Assembly: GCA_022769845.1 (NCBI GenBank)
Contig: JALEIO010000119.1
Span: 1-27,310 of the forward strand
DNA: 27,310 nt
Direction of reading: 5' to 3'
DNA from: Oscillospiraceae bacterium
GTDB lineage: Bacteria > Bacillota > Clostridia > UMGS1810
Both the position numbers and the translations under genes were made by a program. This document shows, in pieces, positions 16,115 through 23,593 of this stretch (position 1 is the first letter of the stretch; the number at the start of each line of letters is the position of its first letter). The notes below the pieces were generated by a model, which did no database searches, was not told where the DNA came from, and was given only the letters and a program-made list of their open reading frames with translations.

Positions 16115-16792
16115 TCACCCTTCCTGCGGTTCAAATTTATATCCAAGGCTTCGCAGCGTGACTATATAATCACGGTATTTTCCGAGTCTGCTTCGCAGCA
16201 TTTTAATATGTGTGTCAACCGTTCTGTCATCACCGTAAAAGTCATATCCCCACACGTCGCACAAAAGCTTTTCGCGCGAAAGGGCAATATTTTTATTTTT
16301 TGCAAAGTAAAACAAAAGGTCGTATTCCTTTGGTGTAAGGTCTATTTTTTCGCCGTCCACAAAAACGTTTCGCGCCGGAATATCAATAGTAAGACCGGAA
16401 AATTTTAAAACGTCTTTTTTGTCATCTGTTTTTGTGTTGCGTGATATTATAACGTTAAGCCGCGCCATAACCTCTTTTGGTGAAAACGGCTTCACAACAT
16501 AATCGTCAATGCCTATTTCAAAGCCGAACAGCTTATCATACTCTTCGCCGCGCGCAGATAACATTAATATAGGTATGTTTTTAATTTTTTTAATCTCCTT
16601 GCACGCCAAAAAGCCGTCAAGCTTGGGCATCATAACATCCAAAATAACTGCGTCAAAGTCGTGCTCTTTACACATATTCACAGCGTCCATTCCGTTTTCT
16701 GCCTCAAATACCTCGTAGCCTTCAAAGGTTGCATATTCTTTTATTACTTCTCTTATTTTTTCCTCATCGTCTGCGATGAGTATTCTTTTCAT
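16115..16792 (-). CDS. OmpR/PhoB family response regulator
   Basis: A 225-residue regulator. The receiver domain has the acidic pair Asp8/Asp9, phosphoacceptor Asp52 (VILDVMMPKLDG), Ser79 and Lys101 (VVKPF). The winged-helix DNA-binding domain covers about 125-225 and includes LTPKEYDLLFYF and DDRTVDTHIKMLRSRLG. The ATG at 16792 (MKRILIADDEE) is chosen because the receiver fold begins there, with GGCGGGTGA just upstream; the longer open frame to 16918 runs into the terminator of rpmE and has no domain content. First gene of the operon regulator-kinase-adaptor-ATPase-permease. Direct repeats upstream suggest self-regulation. Confidence 0.95.
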   Translation of the reverse strand: MKRILIADDEEKIREVIKEYATFEGYEVFEAENGMDAVNMCKEHDFDAVILDVMMPKLDGFLACKEIKKIKNIPILMLSARGEEYDKLFGFEIGIDDYVVKPFSPKEVMARLNVIISRNTKTDDKKDVLKFSGLTIDIPARNVFVDGEKIDLTPKEYDLLFYFAKNKNIALSREKLLCDVWGYDFYGDDRTVDTHIKMLRSRLGKYRDYIVTLRSLGYKFEPQEG

Positions 16793-16866
16793 ATTTTTCA
16801 CCCGCCTTTTTTGTAAACTCCAGCAAAAGAGCCTTAAAACACGCTGTGCTTGACTCTCAAGTGCTA

Positions 16867-16901
16867 TTTTAATATGTTTTTGTGATAAAAAAGTGATAAA
16901 A
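16867..16901 (-). promoter_or_regulatory. Candidate OmpR-type promoter: tandem GTGATAAAA repeats and -10
   Basis: GTGATAAAA occurs at 16882-16890 and 16893-16901, start-to-start 11 bp, as direct repeats. On the minus strand a -10-like TAAAAT lies at 16872-16867, ten bp beyond the repeats, and no good -35 is present. OmpR/PhoB-type regulators bind 11-bp-phased direct repeats that replace the -35 in this geometry, so this may be the autoregulated promoter of the operon. Sequence pattern seen; function inferred. Confidence 0.4.
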
Positions 16902-16903
16902 TT

Positions 16904-16937
16904 AAAAAAAATTGGCAAAATTATCTTTCGCCAATTT
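16904..16937 (-). terminator. Intrinsic terminator of rpmE
   Basis: In the minus transcript AAATTGGC pairs with GCCAATTT around a 13-base loop and runs into a U8 tract (16911-16904). It lies 36 bases after the rpmE stop and separates rpmE from the two-component operon. Confidence 0.85.
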
Positions 16938-16972
16938 CCTTTAGTCGCTTAATAAAATAAACCAAAATATAA

Positions 16973-17176
16973 TTATTTGTCCATTCCAAATCTCTTTCTG
17001 AACTTTTCAACACGTCCGCCGGTATCAACCAACTTCTGTTTTCCGGTATAGAAAGGATGGCATTTTGAGCAAATTTCAACATTGATTTTTTCGCGTGTAG
17101 AACGTGTTTCAAACGTTTCGCCGCAAGCACATTTTACAACAGCGGTTTTATATTCGGGATGAATTCCTTCCTTCAT
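16973..17176 (-). CDS. rpmE: 50S ribosomal protein L31 (zinc-type)
   Basis: A 67-residue L31 of the type A, zinc-binding class: [11 protein letters not shown] start, CACG and CSKC supply the zinc cysteines, followed by [20 protein letters not shown] and a FRKRFG end. The start at 17176 is set by GAGGTGA six bases upstream and by homology; an upstream in-frame ATG at 17212 would add 12 non-conserved residues. A promoter and terminator frame it as a single-gene unit. Confidence 0.97.
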   Translation of the reverse strand: MKEGIHPEYKTAVVKCACGETFETRSTREKINVEICSKCHPFYTGKQKLVDTGGRVEKFRKRFGMDK

Positions 17177-17217
17177 TTGTTTCACCTCTTTCATACATTT
17201 ACAAATAAGCAATAATT

Positions 17218-17246
17218 AGTATAACACAAACTTTTTCAAATTGCAA
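17218..17246 (-). promoter_or_regulatory. Promoter of rpmE
   Basis: On the minus strand: TTGCAA (17246-17241), exactly 17 bases, then TATACT (17223-17218). Transcription would start some 35 bases ahead of the rpmE start codon. Confidence 0.7.
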
Positions 17247-17317
17247 GCATTATTTTCAAAAATATTGTTAAAATTTTTACCTCTGCAAAAAAATTTGAAA
17301 ATTTTTGAAAAAAACTC

Positions 17318-17346
17318 TTGCAATATACTTCGTGATGTGATAAAAT
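17318..17346 (+). promoter_or_regulatory. Promoter of rplS
   Basis: TTGCAA (17318-17323), 17 bases, then TAAAAT (17341-17346), preceded by TGA as an extended -10. The expected start at about 17353 leaves a ~90-base leader ahead of rplS. Confidence 0.7.
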
Positions 17347-17352
17347 ATTTTG

Positions 17353-17442
17353 GTAAAACGGACGGTCCTCTGAAAAGCAAATGCATTTTGCATTATTTAA
17401 GATTTATCACGAACGTCTTGGAAAGGAAGGAGGATATTTTAA
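17353..17442 (+). promoter_or_regulatory. rplS leader, possible L19 autoregulatory RNA
   Basis: The predicted 90-base leader contains the small hairpin AATGCA-ttt-TGCATT (17380-17394) and ends with AAGGAGG. L19 leaders that bind L19 are described in Firmicutes, and position and size fit, but I cannot confirm the conserved structure by eye. A covariance search for the L19 leader family would settle it. Confidence 0.3.
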
Positions 17443-17787
17443 GTGGATATTCTTGCAAGCATTACACAAGGTCAGTTAAGAAACGACCTTCCGCAGCTTA
17501 ACGTCGGCGATACGGTTAAGGTTCACGTTAAGGTTACAGAAGGAAACCGCGAAAGAATTCAGGTTTTTGAAGGTACAATCATCTGTAAAAAACACGGCGG
17601 CATTTCCGAAACATTTACAGTAAGACGTATTTCTTACGGCGTAGGCGTTGAAAGAACGTTCCCCGTAAACTCGCCAAAGATTGCTAAAATCGAGGTTGTA
17701 AGAAGCGGTAAGGTAAGACGTGCAAAGCTTTACTACATCAGAGAAAGAGTCGGTAAGGCTGCAAAGGTTAAAGAAAAAATCAAATAA
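17443..17787 (+). CDS. rplS: 50S ribosomal protein L19
   Basis: A 114-residue L19, full length, located at the 30S-50S interface. Recognised from [49 protein letters not shown] and the end [20 protein letters not shown]. The start is GTG at 17443 with AAGGAGG nine bases upstream. It is followed by a weak hairpin and then the signal peptidase gene, the order seen in many Firmicutes. Confidence 0.98.
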   Translation: MDILASITQGQLRNDLPQLNVGDTVKVHVKVTEGNRERIQVFEGTIICKKHGGISETFTVRRISYGVGVERTFPVNSPKIAKIEVVRSGKVRRAKLYYIRERVGKAAKVKEKIK

Positions 17788-17809
17788 TAACTTTGGTTGC
17801 GTAAAATGT

Positions 17810-17847
17810 ATGCTATGGCTTTCCGTCTCGGTTCGTCATAGCATTTT
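17810..17847 (+). terminator. Hairpin after rplS, weak terminator or attenuator
   Basis: ATGCTATG and CATAGCAT form a perfect eight-pair stem with a 19-base loop, followed only by a short T-run. It probably gives partial termination, lowering lepB expression relative to rplS. Confidence 0.5.
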
Positions 17848-17886
17848 ATGCATATTGTACCTAAAAATACTTGGGAGGTAATAAAA

Positions 17887-18477
17887 ATGGATAACGAAAA
17901 TTATACGGTTGTTCCCGACGAGGAGGAGCTTCCTCCCGCAAAAAGGCCGTGGCAGAAAGAAGCGGCAGACTGGATTATTTCTATTGCCATTGCAGTGGTG
18001 CTCGCCCTCATTATTAGAAATTACGTTTTCACATTTGTTAATGTAAACGGCAGTTCTATGACTCCTACACTCACGCACGGCGACATACTTTATGTAAACA
18101 GGTTTATGTATACTCCAAAGGTCGGCGATATTGTTATTTTAAAACCGCCGGTAGACCCCGGAAGGCATTATGTTAAAAGAGTTATTGCTACATCGGGTAT
18201 GACAGTGGATATCAACCCAATAACGCATGATGTTTCGGTTGACGGAAAGATACTTGATGAGGAATATATTACCGGAAAAACGACCGAGCAGGGGCGCGCT
18301 GTAAGCTATCCTTATACCGTTAAGGAAGGCGAAGTCTTTGTTATGGGCGACAACCGCAACCCGGGCGGAAGTTCGGACAGCCGGAGCATAGGCCCCATTC
18401 CCGATAAAAACATCGAAGGAAAGGTTATTTTCAGAATTTTTCCGATTTCGCAGATTGGCAGTGTATATAAAAAATAA
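17887..18477 (+). CDS. lepB: Type I signal peptidase
   Basis: A 196-residue membrane-bound signal peptidase that cleaves signal peptides of exported proteins. One N-terminal TM helix (~27-46) is followed by the catalytic Ser57 in GSSMTPTL, Lys97 in YVKRVIA, and the GDNRNPGGSSDSR box. It has the single-TM layout of Gram-positive SipS enzymes. I use the ATG at 17887 because GGGAGGT lies about seven bases ahead; the longer frame from 17848 begins inside the upstream hairpin region. In many relatives rbgA and rnhB follow; here a terminator and lepA follow instead. Confidence 0.96.
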   Translation: MDNENYTVVPDEEELPPAKRPWQKEAADWIISIAIAVVLALIIRNYVFTFVNVNGSSMTPTLTHGDILYVNRFMYTPKVGDIVILKPPVDPGRHYVKRVIATSGMTVDINPITHDVSVDGKILDEEYITGKTTEQGRAVSYPYTVKEGEVFVMGDNRNPGGSSDSRSIGPIPDKNIEGKVIFRIFPISQIGSVYKK

Positions 18478-18488
18478 ACATTCCGAAG

Positions 18489-18513
18489 CAGCGCATTTTT
18501 GCGCTGTTTTTTT
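18489..18513 (+). terminator. Intrinsic terminator after lepB
   Basis: CAGCGC-attttt-GCGCTG followed by T7: a perfect six-pair stem and strong T-run, 12 bases after the stop codon. Confidence 0.9.
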
Positions 18514-18523
18514 AATAAAAATA

Positions 18524-18552
18524 TTGCTCATTGCAAAAAAATATGTTACAAT
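18524..18552 (+). promoter_or_regulatory. Promoter of lepA-hemW
   Basis: TTGCTC (18524-18529), 17 bases, TACAAT (18547-18552) with TG one base ahead of the -10 (extended -10). It lies directly after the lepB terminator and ahead of lepA. Confidence 0.6.
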
Positions 18553-18587
18553 TAATTATTAAAGCTACAAAAGGAGTAATTTTTAAT

Positions 18588-20393
18588 ATGCCCACAAATC
18601 AGGACAATATAAGAAATTTTTGCATTATTGCTCATATAGACCACGGCAAATCCACACTTGCCGACAGAATTTTGGAATATACCGGCTCGCTTACAAAGCG
18701 TGAAATGCAGGATCAAATTCTGGATAATATGGAGCTTGAACGCGAAAAGGGAATTACTATCAAGGCGCGCGCGGTAAAGCTTTTATACAAAGCAAAAGAT
18801 GGAGTTGAGTACACTCTTAACCTTATCGACACTCCGGGACACGTTGATTTTAATTATGAGGTGTCACGAAGCTTGGCTGCGTGCGAGGGCGCGGTTTTAA
18901 TAGTTGACGCGGCGCAGGGCGTTGAGGCGCAGACGCTTGCAAATACCTATCTTGCAATAGACCACGACCTTGAGATTGTTCCCGTTATAAATAAAATTGA
19001 CCTTCCGAGCGCCCGTCCCGACGCTGTTAAAGCCGAAATTGAAGACGTAATGGGCTTGGACGCAGAGGACGCTCCGCTTATTTCCGCCAAAAACGGCATA
19101 GGAATTGAAGATGTGCTGGAAGCTATTGTTACAAAAATGCCTCCCCCGTCGGGCGACGAAAACGCTCCGTTAAAGGCGCTTATTTTCGATTCGTACTACG
19201 ATTCCTACAAAGGGATTATTGTATATGTGCGTGTTCGAGACGGCAAAATAAAACCCGGCGACAAAATTAAGTTTATGTCCACATCCTCCTGCTTTGATGT
19301 TGTGGAAACAGGCTATCTTTCGCCGCTCGGACTCAATCCTTCGCAATCGCTTTCGGCAGGCGAGGTTGGATACATTGCAGCAAGCATAAAAAACGTTCGT
19401 GACGCGCGTGTCGGCGATACGATAACTCTTGCTGAAGGCGGTGCAGATGAGCCTTTGCCGGGCTACAAAAAGGTAAATCCTATGGTATTTTCGGGAATTT
19501 ATCCTGCCGACAGCGCAAAATATCCCGACCTTCGCGACGCACTTGAAAAATTGCAGCTCAACGATGCCTCATTAAGCTTTGAACCTGAAACCTCTCTTGC
19601 ACTGGGATTCGGCTTCCGATGCGGATTTTTGGGGCTTTTGCATATGGAAATTATTCAGGAACGGTTAGAGCGCGAGTATAATCTTGACCTTGTGACCACT
19701 GCGCCGAGCGTTATCTACAAAATCACCAAAACCGACGGCGAAAAGCTGGATATTTCAAACCCGACAAACCTTCCGCCGCAGCAGGAAATTGACTATATGG
19801 AGGAGCCGATTGTAAAGGCGTCTATTATGGTTCCCACCGAATTTATAGGTAATATTATGGAGCTTTGTCAGGAGCGGCGCGGAACTTATCACGATATGCA
19901 GTATATTGACGACACGCGCGTAAGCCTTAACTACACGCTGCCGCTCAACGAAATTATTTACGACTTCTTTGACGCATTGAAATCGCGCACACGCGGCTAT
20001 GCTTCATTTGATTACGAGCTTACGGGATATCAAAAATCCGACCTTGTTAAGCTTGATATTATGCTCAACGGCTCGGTGGTGGACGCACTCTCGTTTATCG
20101 TCCATTCGTCAAAGGCGTATTCACGCGGACGAAAAATTGCCGAAAAGCTTAAAGAATCTATTCCCCGCCAGCTGTTTGAAGTTCCTATACAGGCGGCAAT
20201 CGGCAACAAAATCATTGCGCGCGAAACGGTTAAAGCTATGCGAAAAGACGTTTTGGCAAAGTGCTACGGCGGCGACATAACGCGAAAGAAAAAGCTGCTT
20301 GAAAAGCAAAAGGAAGGAAAAAAACGTATGCGTCAGGTCGGCTCGGTAGAGGTGCCTCAGGATGCGTTTATGGCGGTTTTAAAAATAGACTGA
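18588..20393 (+). CDS. lepA: Elongation factor 4 (LepA), ribosomal back-translocase GTPase
   Basis: A 601-residue translational GTPase, full family length. The P-loop is [13 protein letters not shown], with [10 protein letters not shown] (G3) and NKIDLP (G4); the EF4-specific C-terminal region includes [20 protein letters not shown] and [22 protein letters not shown]4 acts on stalled or mistranslocated ribosomes and in 30S assembly. The ATG at 18588 follows AAAAGGAG (11-base gap); the longer frame from 18531 would begin between the -35 and -10 of the promoter. The stop overlaps the start of hemW (TGATG). Confidence 0.98.
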   Translation: MPTNQDNIRNFCIIAHIDHGKSTLADRILEYTGSLTKREMQDQILDNMELEREKGITIKARAVKLLYKAKDGVEYTLNLIDTPGHVDFNYEVSRSLAACEGAVLIVDAAQGVEAQTLANTYLAIDHDLEIVPVINKIDLPSARPDAVKAEIEDVMGLDAEDAPLISAKNGIGIEDVLEAIVTKMPPPSGDENAPLKALIFDSYYDSYKGIIVYVRVRDGKIKPGDKIKFMSTSSCFDVVETGYLSPLGLNPSQSLSAGEVGYIAASIKNVRDARVGDTITLAEGGADEPLPGYKKVNPMVFSGIYPADSAKYPDLRDALEKLQLNDASLSFEPETSLALGFGFRCGFLGLLHMEIIQERLEREYNLDLVTTAPSVIYKITKTDGEKLDISNPTNLPPQQEIDYMEEPIVKASIMVPTEFIGNIMELCQERRGTYHDMQYIDDTRVSLNYTLPLNEIIYDFFDALKSRTRGYASFDYELTGYQKSDLVKLDIMLNGSVVDALSFIVHSSKAYSRGRKIAEKLKESIPRQLFEVPIQAAIGNKIIARETVKAMRKDVLAKCYGGDITRKKKLLEKQKEGKKRMRQVGSVEVPQDAFMAVLKID

Positions 20394-21517
20394 TGAAAAA
20401 TGATTTGAAATCAATTTACGTTCACGTTCCGTTTTGCGTAAAAAAATGCCGCTATTGTGCGTTTAATTCGTATGAAAATAAGCTTTGCCTTGCAAACGAT
20501 TATTTTGACGCGGCAATGCGGCAGACAGACGCGCTCAAGCGCGAAAAAATCGAAACAATATATATCGGCGGCGGCACTCCGTCGGCGGTAAACGAAAAGT
20601 ATATTCTGCAAATCCTTGAAAAAATACGCACGCATTTTGATGTCGAAGAAAATGCTGAAACGACCATTGAGGTCAATCCCAAAACCGTTTCGGAAGAAAA
20701 ATTCAAAAAATATGCCGAGGGCGGAATAAACCGCGTAAGCATCGGCGCGCAGAGTTTTAATGAAAAAGAGCTTTTGGCAATCGGGCGTATTCACAACTCA
20801 AAAGATGTTGAAAATGCACTAGACGCAGCGCACAAAAGCGGCATTGACAACGTGAGCATTGACATTATGTACGCAATTCCGAATCAAACCGAAAAAAGCC
20901 TTGACGAAACGCTTAAAAAAGCAGTTTCGCTTGATATTTCGCACATTTCTCTTTACGGCTTGACAGTGGAGGACGAAACTCCCCTTGCAGATGACGTTAA
21001 AAACGGCAGATTTACACCTTTTTCAGATGAAAAATACGCCGATATGTATGAGCGCATTTGTGATTTTTTGGAGGGAAACGGATTTTTGCATTATGAAATT
21101 TCAAATTTTGCGCGCAGTGAAAAGTACGTTTCGCGGCATAATTTAAAATACTGGCACGGCGGCGAATATTACGGTATCGGCGCAGGTGCGTCCGGATATT
21201 CGGACGGCGAAAGGTACACAAACAATGTGAAAATTGAGGATTATATAAAAAATCCGTTTGCAAAATTTGATGCGGAAATTATAGACGAAAACGGCAAAAT
21301 GAGCGAATATATGTTTTTAAACCTGCGCCTTTTGCAGAGCGGAATTAACGTTTCGGAATTTAAGAAAAAATTCGGGCGCGATATATTTTCGGTTTTCGGC
21401 GAAAAACTGAAATTTCACCTTGAAAACACAAAAATGCTGGAGCGGCACGGCGATAAAATCGTTCTTGCAAAAAAGGCATATTATGTATGCAATGCGGTGA
21501 TGTGTGATTTTTTGTAA
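20393..21517 (+). CDS. hemW: Radical SAM protein HemW (HemN-like, haem chaperone family)
   Basis: A 374-residue radical SAM enzyme. The cluster motif is CVKKCRYC (Cys15, Cys19, Cys22) followed by AF, the CX3CX2CxF form of HemW rather than the CxC form of HemN. IYIGGGTPS and SIGAQSFNEKEL are further family signatures. HemW proteins bind haem and are linked to haem insertion into respiratory enzymes; true coproporphyrinogen oxidase activity is not expected. It overlaps lepA by one base, the standard Firmicutes order, but hrcA-grpE-dnaK does not follow here. A repeat element begins at its stop codon. Confidence 0.93.
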   Translation: MKNDLKSIYVHVPFCVKKCRYCAFNSYENKLCLANDYFDAAMRQTDALKREKIETIYIGGGTPSAVNEKYILQILEKIRTHFDVEENAETTIEVNPKTVSEEKFKKYAEGGINRVSIGAQSFNEKELLAIGRIHNSKDVENALDAAHKSGIDNVSIDIMYAIPNQTEKSLDETLKKAVSLDISHISLYGLTVEDETPLADDVKNGRFTPFSDEKYADMYERICDFLEGNGFLHYEISNFARSEKYVSRHNLKYWHGGEYYGIGAGASGYSDGERYTNNVKIEDYIKNPFAKFDAEIIDENGKMSEYMFLNLRLLQSGINVSEFKKKFGRDIFSVFGEKLKFHLENTKMLERHGDKIVLAKKAYYVCNAVMCDFL

Positions 21518-21555
21518 ACAAGCTGATTGCGCACTTCTCGCGCGCAATTTCCCAT
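21516..21555. repeat. Partial fourth copy of the intergenic repeat
   Basis: About 37 bases, starting AAACAAGCTGATTGCGC, match the 3' third of each unit in the array at 2342-2679, including the ATTGCGC ... GCGCAAT hairpin. It matches copy 1 (CAAGC) rather than copies 2 and 3 (CATGC). It overlaps the hemW stop and is followed, two bases on, by an A7 tract and a terminator stem. Confidence 0.9.
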
Positions 21556-21557
21556 TT

Positions 21558-21589
21558 AAAAAAAGGTGCGATATACCGCACCTTTTTTT
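21558..21589. terminator. Bidirectional terminator between hemW and the HAD gene
   Basis: A7, GGTGCG-atatac-CGCACC, T7. The symmetric flanks can end both convergent transcripts. Confidence 0.88.
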
Positions 21590-21601
21590 AAAATGATTTT
21601 T

Positions 21602-22555
21602 CTATTCAAACAACTTTTTAAATTCTTGGTCGTTATAATCTTCAATTATGATATTTGTTCCCAATTTTTTGTGAAGCCTGCGCTGATACTCAGCGCTTTT
21701 AGGCAATCTGCTCACCGTTACCGCTCCCATTTCAACGCCTGCAAAAATTTCTGCTCTGCCGTCGCCGACAACTAAAATGTTTTTGCCGTCAATGCCGAGT
21801 TTTTCGCAAAGGTTGCGCATGATAACCTCTTTTGGAAGCTTTTGCGTCCAGGTAGAGCCGATAATATCCTCGGCTATTTCTCCTTTGCCGATAGGATAGC
21901 CGAGCGTAGCAACCTCCTCCCACATACCCATACCTTTTTCAACAACTGCGCCTGTCACAAAATAATTTTTAACGCCGTTATCGTGCAAAAATTTCATAAA
22001 ATCCATAGAGCCGCCAACACGGTATTTTTCAGGATTATTTTTAGCCTCCGAAAGATTTCTGTCGCGGCAATACCCGTTCAACACCCTTTCGTAAAGCTTA
22101 AAAAGCCGCGGCGCGCTGTTTTCAATCATATCAAGCATTTCTCTGTTTTCGCCACAATCATCAAAACATTCCTCGCCGTTCCAAATTCTTTTAATGATTT
22201 CAGAATTTTTATTTCCGTCGCACACAACCGAAATTTTTCCATCTTCAACAGCACGTCTGATTGCCCACTCCATTTGCGTAAGCGCCGACAACCCTGCCGA
22301 TTCCACACAGAATTTGTCGGTTTCGGCGTGCTTTTCTTTGCCCGCAAGCTCAATCAATCTTTTTTCATTTTCTGCGCTGTCAAAATCGTCGGGAAGTCCG
22401 TTTTGAATAACGTCAAATAAGCAAATGCTCATAACGGGCGGCCACTCTCTTATCAGTGAATGTGTGCCGTCAATATCGTGAAAAGCATACTTTATCTCCC
22501 GCGCTTCAAATCCGTTTTCAACAACAGATGAACCTGTATTCTTAATTATAAGCAT
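21602..22555 (-). CDS. HAD-superfamily hydrolase with large cap insertion
   Basis: A 317-residue protein of the haloacid dehalogenase fold, probably a phosphatase. Motif I is HDIDGTHS (nucleophile Asp27, acid Asp29), motif II Thr201 in FVTGAV, motif III a Lys in KLPKEV (~242) and motif IV VVGDGRAEI (Asp265, Glu269). Between motifs I and II lie ~170 residues, mostly helical, larger than the usual C1 cap of phosphoglycolate-type enzymes. Substrate unknown. I use the ATG at 22555, which has GGAGG eight bases upstream; longer frames start before that site. It is divergent from an AraC-type regulator. Confidence 0.75.
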   Translation of the reverse strand: MLIIKNTGSSVVENGFEAREIKYAFHDIDGTHSLIREWPPVMSICLFDVIQNGLPDDFDSAENEKRLIELAGKEKHAETDKFCVESAGLSALTQMEWAIRRAVEDGKISVVCDGNKNSEIIKRIWNGEECFDDCGENREMLDMIENSAPRLFKLYERVLNGYCRDRNLSEAKNNPEKYRVGGSMDFMKFLHDNGVKNYFVTGAVVEKGMGMWEEVATLGYPIGKGEIAEDIIGSTWTQKLPKEVIMRNLCEKLGIDGKNILVVGDGRAEIFAGVEMGAVTVSRLPKSAEYQRRLHKKLGTNIIIEDYNDQEFKKLFE

Positions 22556-22591
22556 ATTTTTGTCCTCCATAATTTTTAATTCGCTATTGCT

Positions 22592-22600
22592 ATTATAACA
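22592..22600 (-). promoter_or_regulatory. Extended -10 element for the HAD hydrolase gene
   Basis: Minus strand reads TGTTATAAT, a perfect extended -10, about 37 bases ahead of the start codon. No convincing -35 is seen, so it may depend on an activator, possibly the divergent regulator. Confidence 0.5.
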
Positions 22601-22641
22601 AATTAAACATAATACTAAATATATCTTTTTTAACAAAAATA

Positions 22642-22670
22642 TTGCAAATATTAAGGTGTTGTGGTATTAT
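22642..22670 (+). promoter_or_regulatory. Promoter of the second AraC-type regulator
   Basis: TTGCAA (22642-22647), 17 bases, TATTAT (22665-22670), with TG one base before the -10. Starts transcription only ~12 bases ahead of the regulator's start codon. Confidence 0.6.
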
Positions 22671-22688
22671 ATTTTTGAGGTGAAGCAA

Positions 22689-23492
22689 ATGAATAAAACC
22701 GCATATCTTGAGAAAAAATTTGAAATCGACGAAAACTTTAAAATTTCCGCCGTAAAAAGAACAAAGACAACCGACATCGAAATGCACACTCATAACTATT
22801 TTGAAATTGAATTTGTGCTTTCGGGCAAGGCAGTTCATACAATAAACGGATATACATATACCATTGAAAAAGGTGACATATATATGCTTTCACCGTCTGA
22901 TTTTCATTCCATTAAGATAATAGAGCCGCTCACGCTTATTAATATAATGTATACCGAGCAGGTAGTGTCGCCGACATTCGTTTACGATTTTTTTGCTTCG
23001 GGAAAAATGATAGTATGCCGACTGTCTGACAGCGAATTTAAACGTCTTGCGCCCGTTTTTGAGCTTATAGCACAATGCCCCACTGCAAACAGCGACCTCA
23101 ACATAAGATATATGCGAAATCTTTGCGAATGTATGATGCTCACCATTTACAACAAACTGAAAATTGTGCCGAAAGAGCCGACCGCAAGCAGGTCAATTTA
23201 CCGAAGCATACTTTATATAAACCGCAATTTCAGAACAAAAATCAGCCTTGACAACCTTGCCGAAAGCGCAGGATACAGCAAAAATTATTTCAGCAGTATT
23301 TTTAACAAATGCTTTGGCGTAAGCATTAACGAATATATAAACAATCTGCGTCTTGATTATGCGTATTCTCTTTTAACCACCACCGACATTTCGGTAACGC
23401 AGGTGTGTTTCAGCTCGGGATTCAGTTCATTCTCGGTTTTTTCGAGAATGTTCAAAAAACGTTTTAATATTCCACCGTCAAAGGTAAAATGA
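22689..23492 (+). CDS. AraC family transcriptional regulator with cupin sensor domain
   Basis: A 267-residue regulator. The N-terminal cupin-like domain holds EMHTHNYFEIEFVLSG and a GDIYMLSPSDFH strand. The C-terminal AraC helix-turn-helix pair is ISLDNLAESAGYSKNYFSSI and ISVTQVCFSSGFSSFSVFSR, ending RFNIPPSKVK. The ATG at 22689 has GAGGTGA five to six bases upstream; the longer frame from 22656 overlaps the promoter. It probably controls the divergent HAD hydrolase gene or a distant sugar locus. The C-terminus stops soon after the last helix, slightly shorter than usual but complete. Confidence 0.92.
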   Translation: MNKTAYLEKKFEIDENFKISAVKRTKTTDIEMHTHNYFEIEFVLSGKAVHTINGYTYTIEKGDIYMLSPSDFHSIKIIEPLTLINIMYTEQVVSPTFVYDFFASGKMIVCRLSDSEFKRLAPVFELIAQCPTANSDLNIRYMRNLCECMMLTIYNKLKIVPKEPTASRSIYRSILYINRNFRTKISLDNLAESAGYSKNYFSSIFNKCFGVSINEYINNLRLDYAYSLLTTTDISVTQVCFSSGFSSFSVFSRMFKKRFNIPPSKVK

Positions 23493-23593
23493 CGGAAAAA
23501 CGTTATTTTTCGATCATAAACGCCCAATAAAGCCGTCCTTATATTTTTAAAGCAGCAAAAGAGCAATTTTCCCTAAAAGCGACATCAAAGCTT

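Noticed and set aside
16793..16918. N-terminal extension of the response regulator
   Set aside because: The extra 42 residues cross the candidate promoter and reach into the rpmE terminator; the receiver domain begins at 16792.
17180..17217. Ribosomal protein leader ahead of rpmE
   Set aside because: The predicted transcript start leaves only ~35 bases before the start codon, too short for a structured leader.
17241..17501. Plus-strand open frame of 86 codons upstream of rplS
   Set aside because: It spans the rplS promoter and the start of rplS in another frame, so it is not a plausible gene.
21842..22420. Plus-strand open frame of 192 codons across the HAD gene
   Set aside because: It is antisense to intact HAD motifs and has no domain content.
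23489..23593. Terminator between the second AraC-type regulator and the PHP gene
   Set aside because: A dyad at 23489-23517 (GAAAAA-cgtta-TTTTTC with outer ATGA/TCAT) and a weak AAAAGC/GCTTTT pairing are visible, but neither has a stable GC stem with a trailing U-run, so I do not call a terminator.
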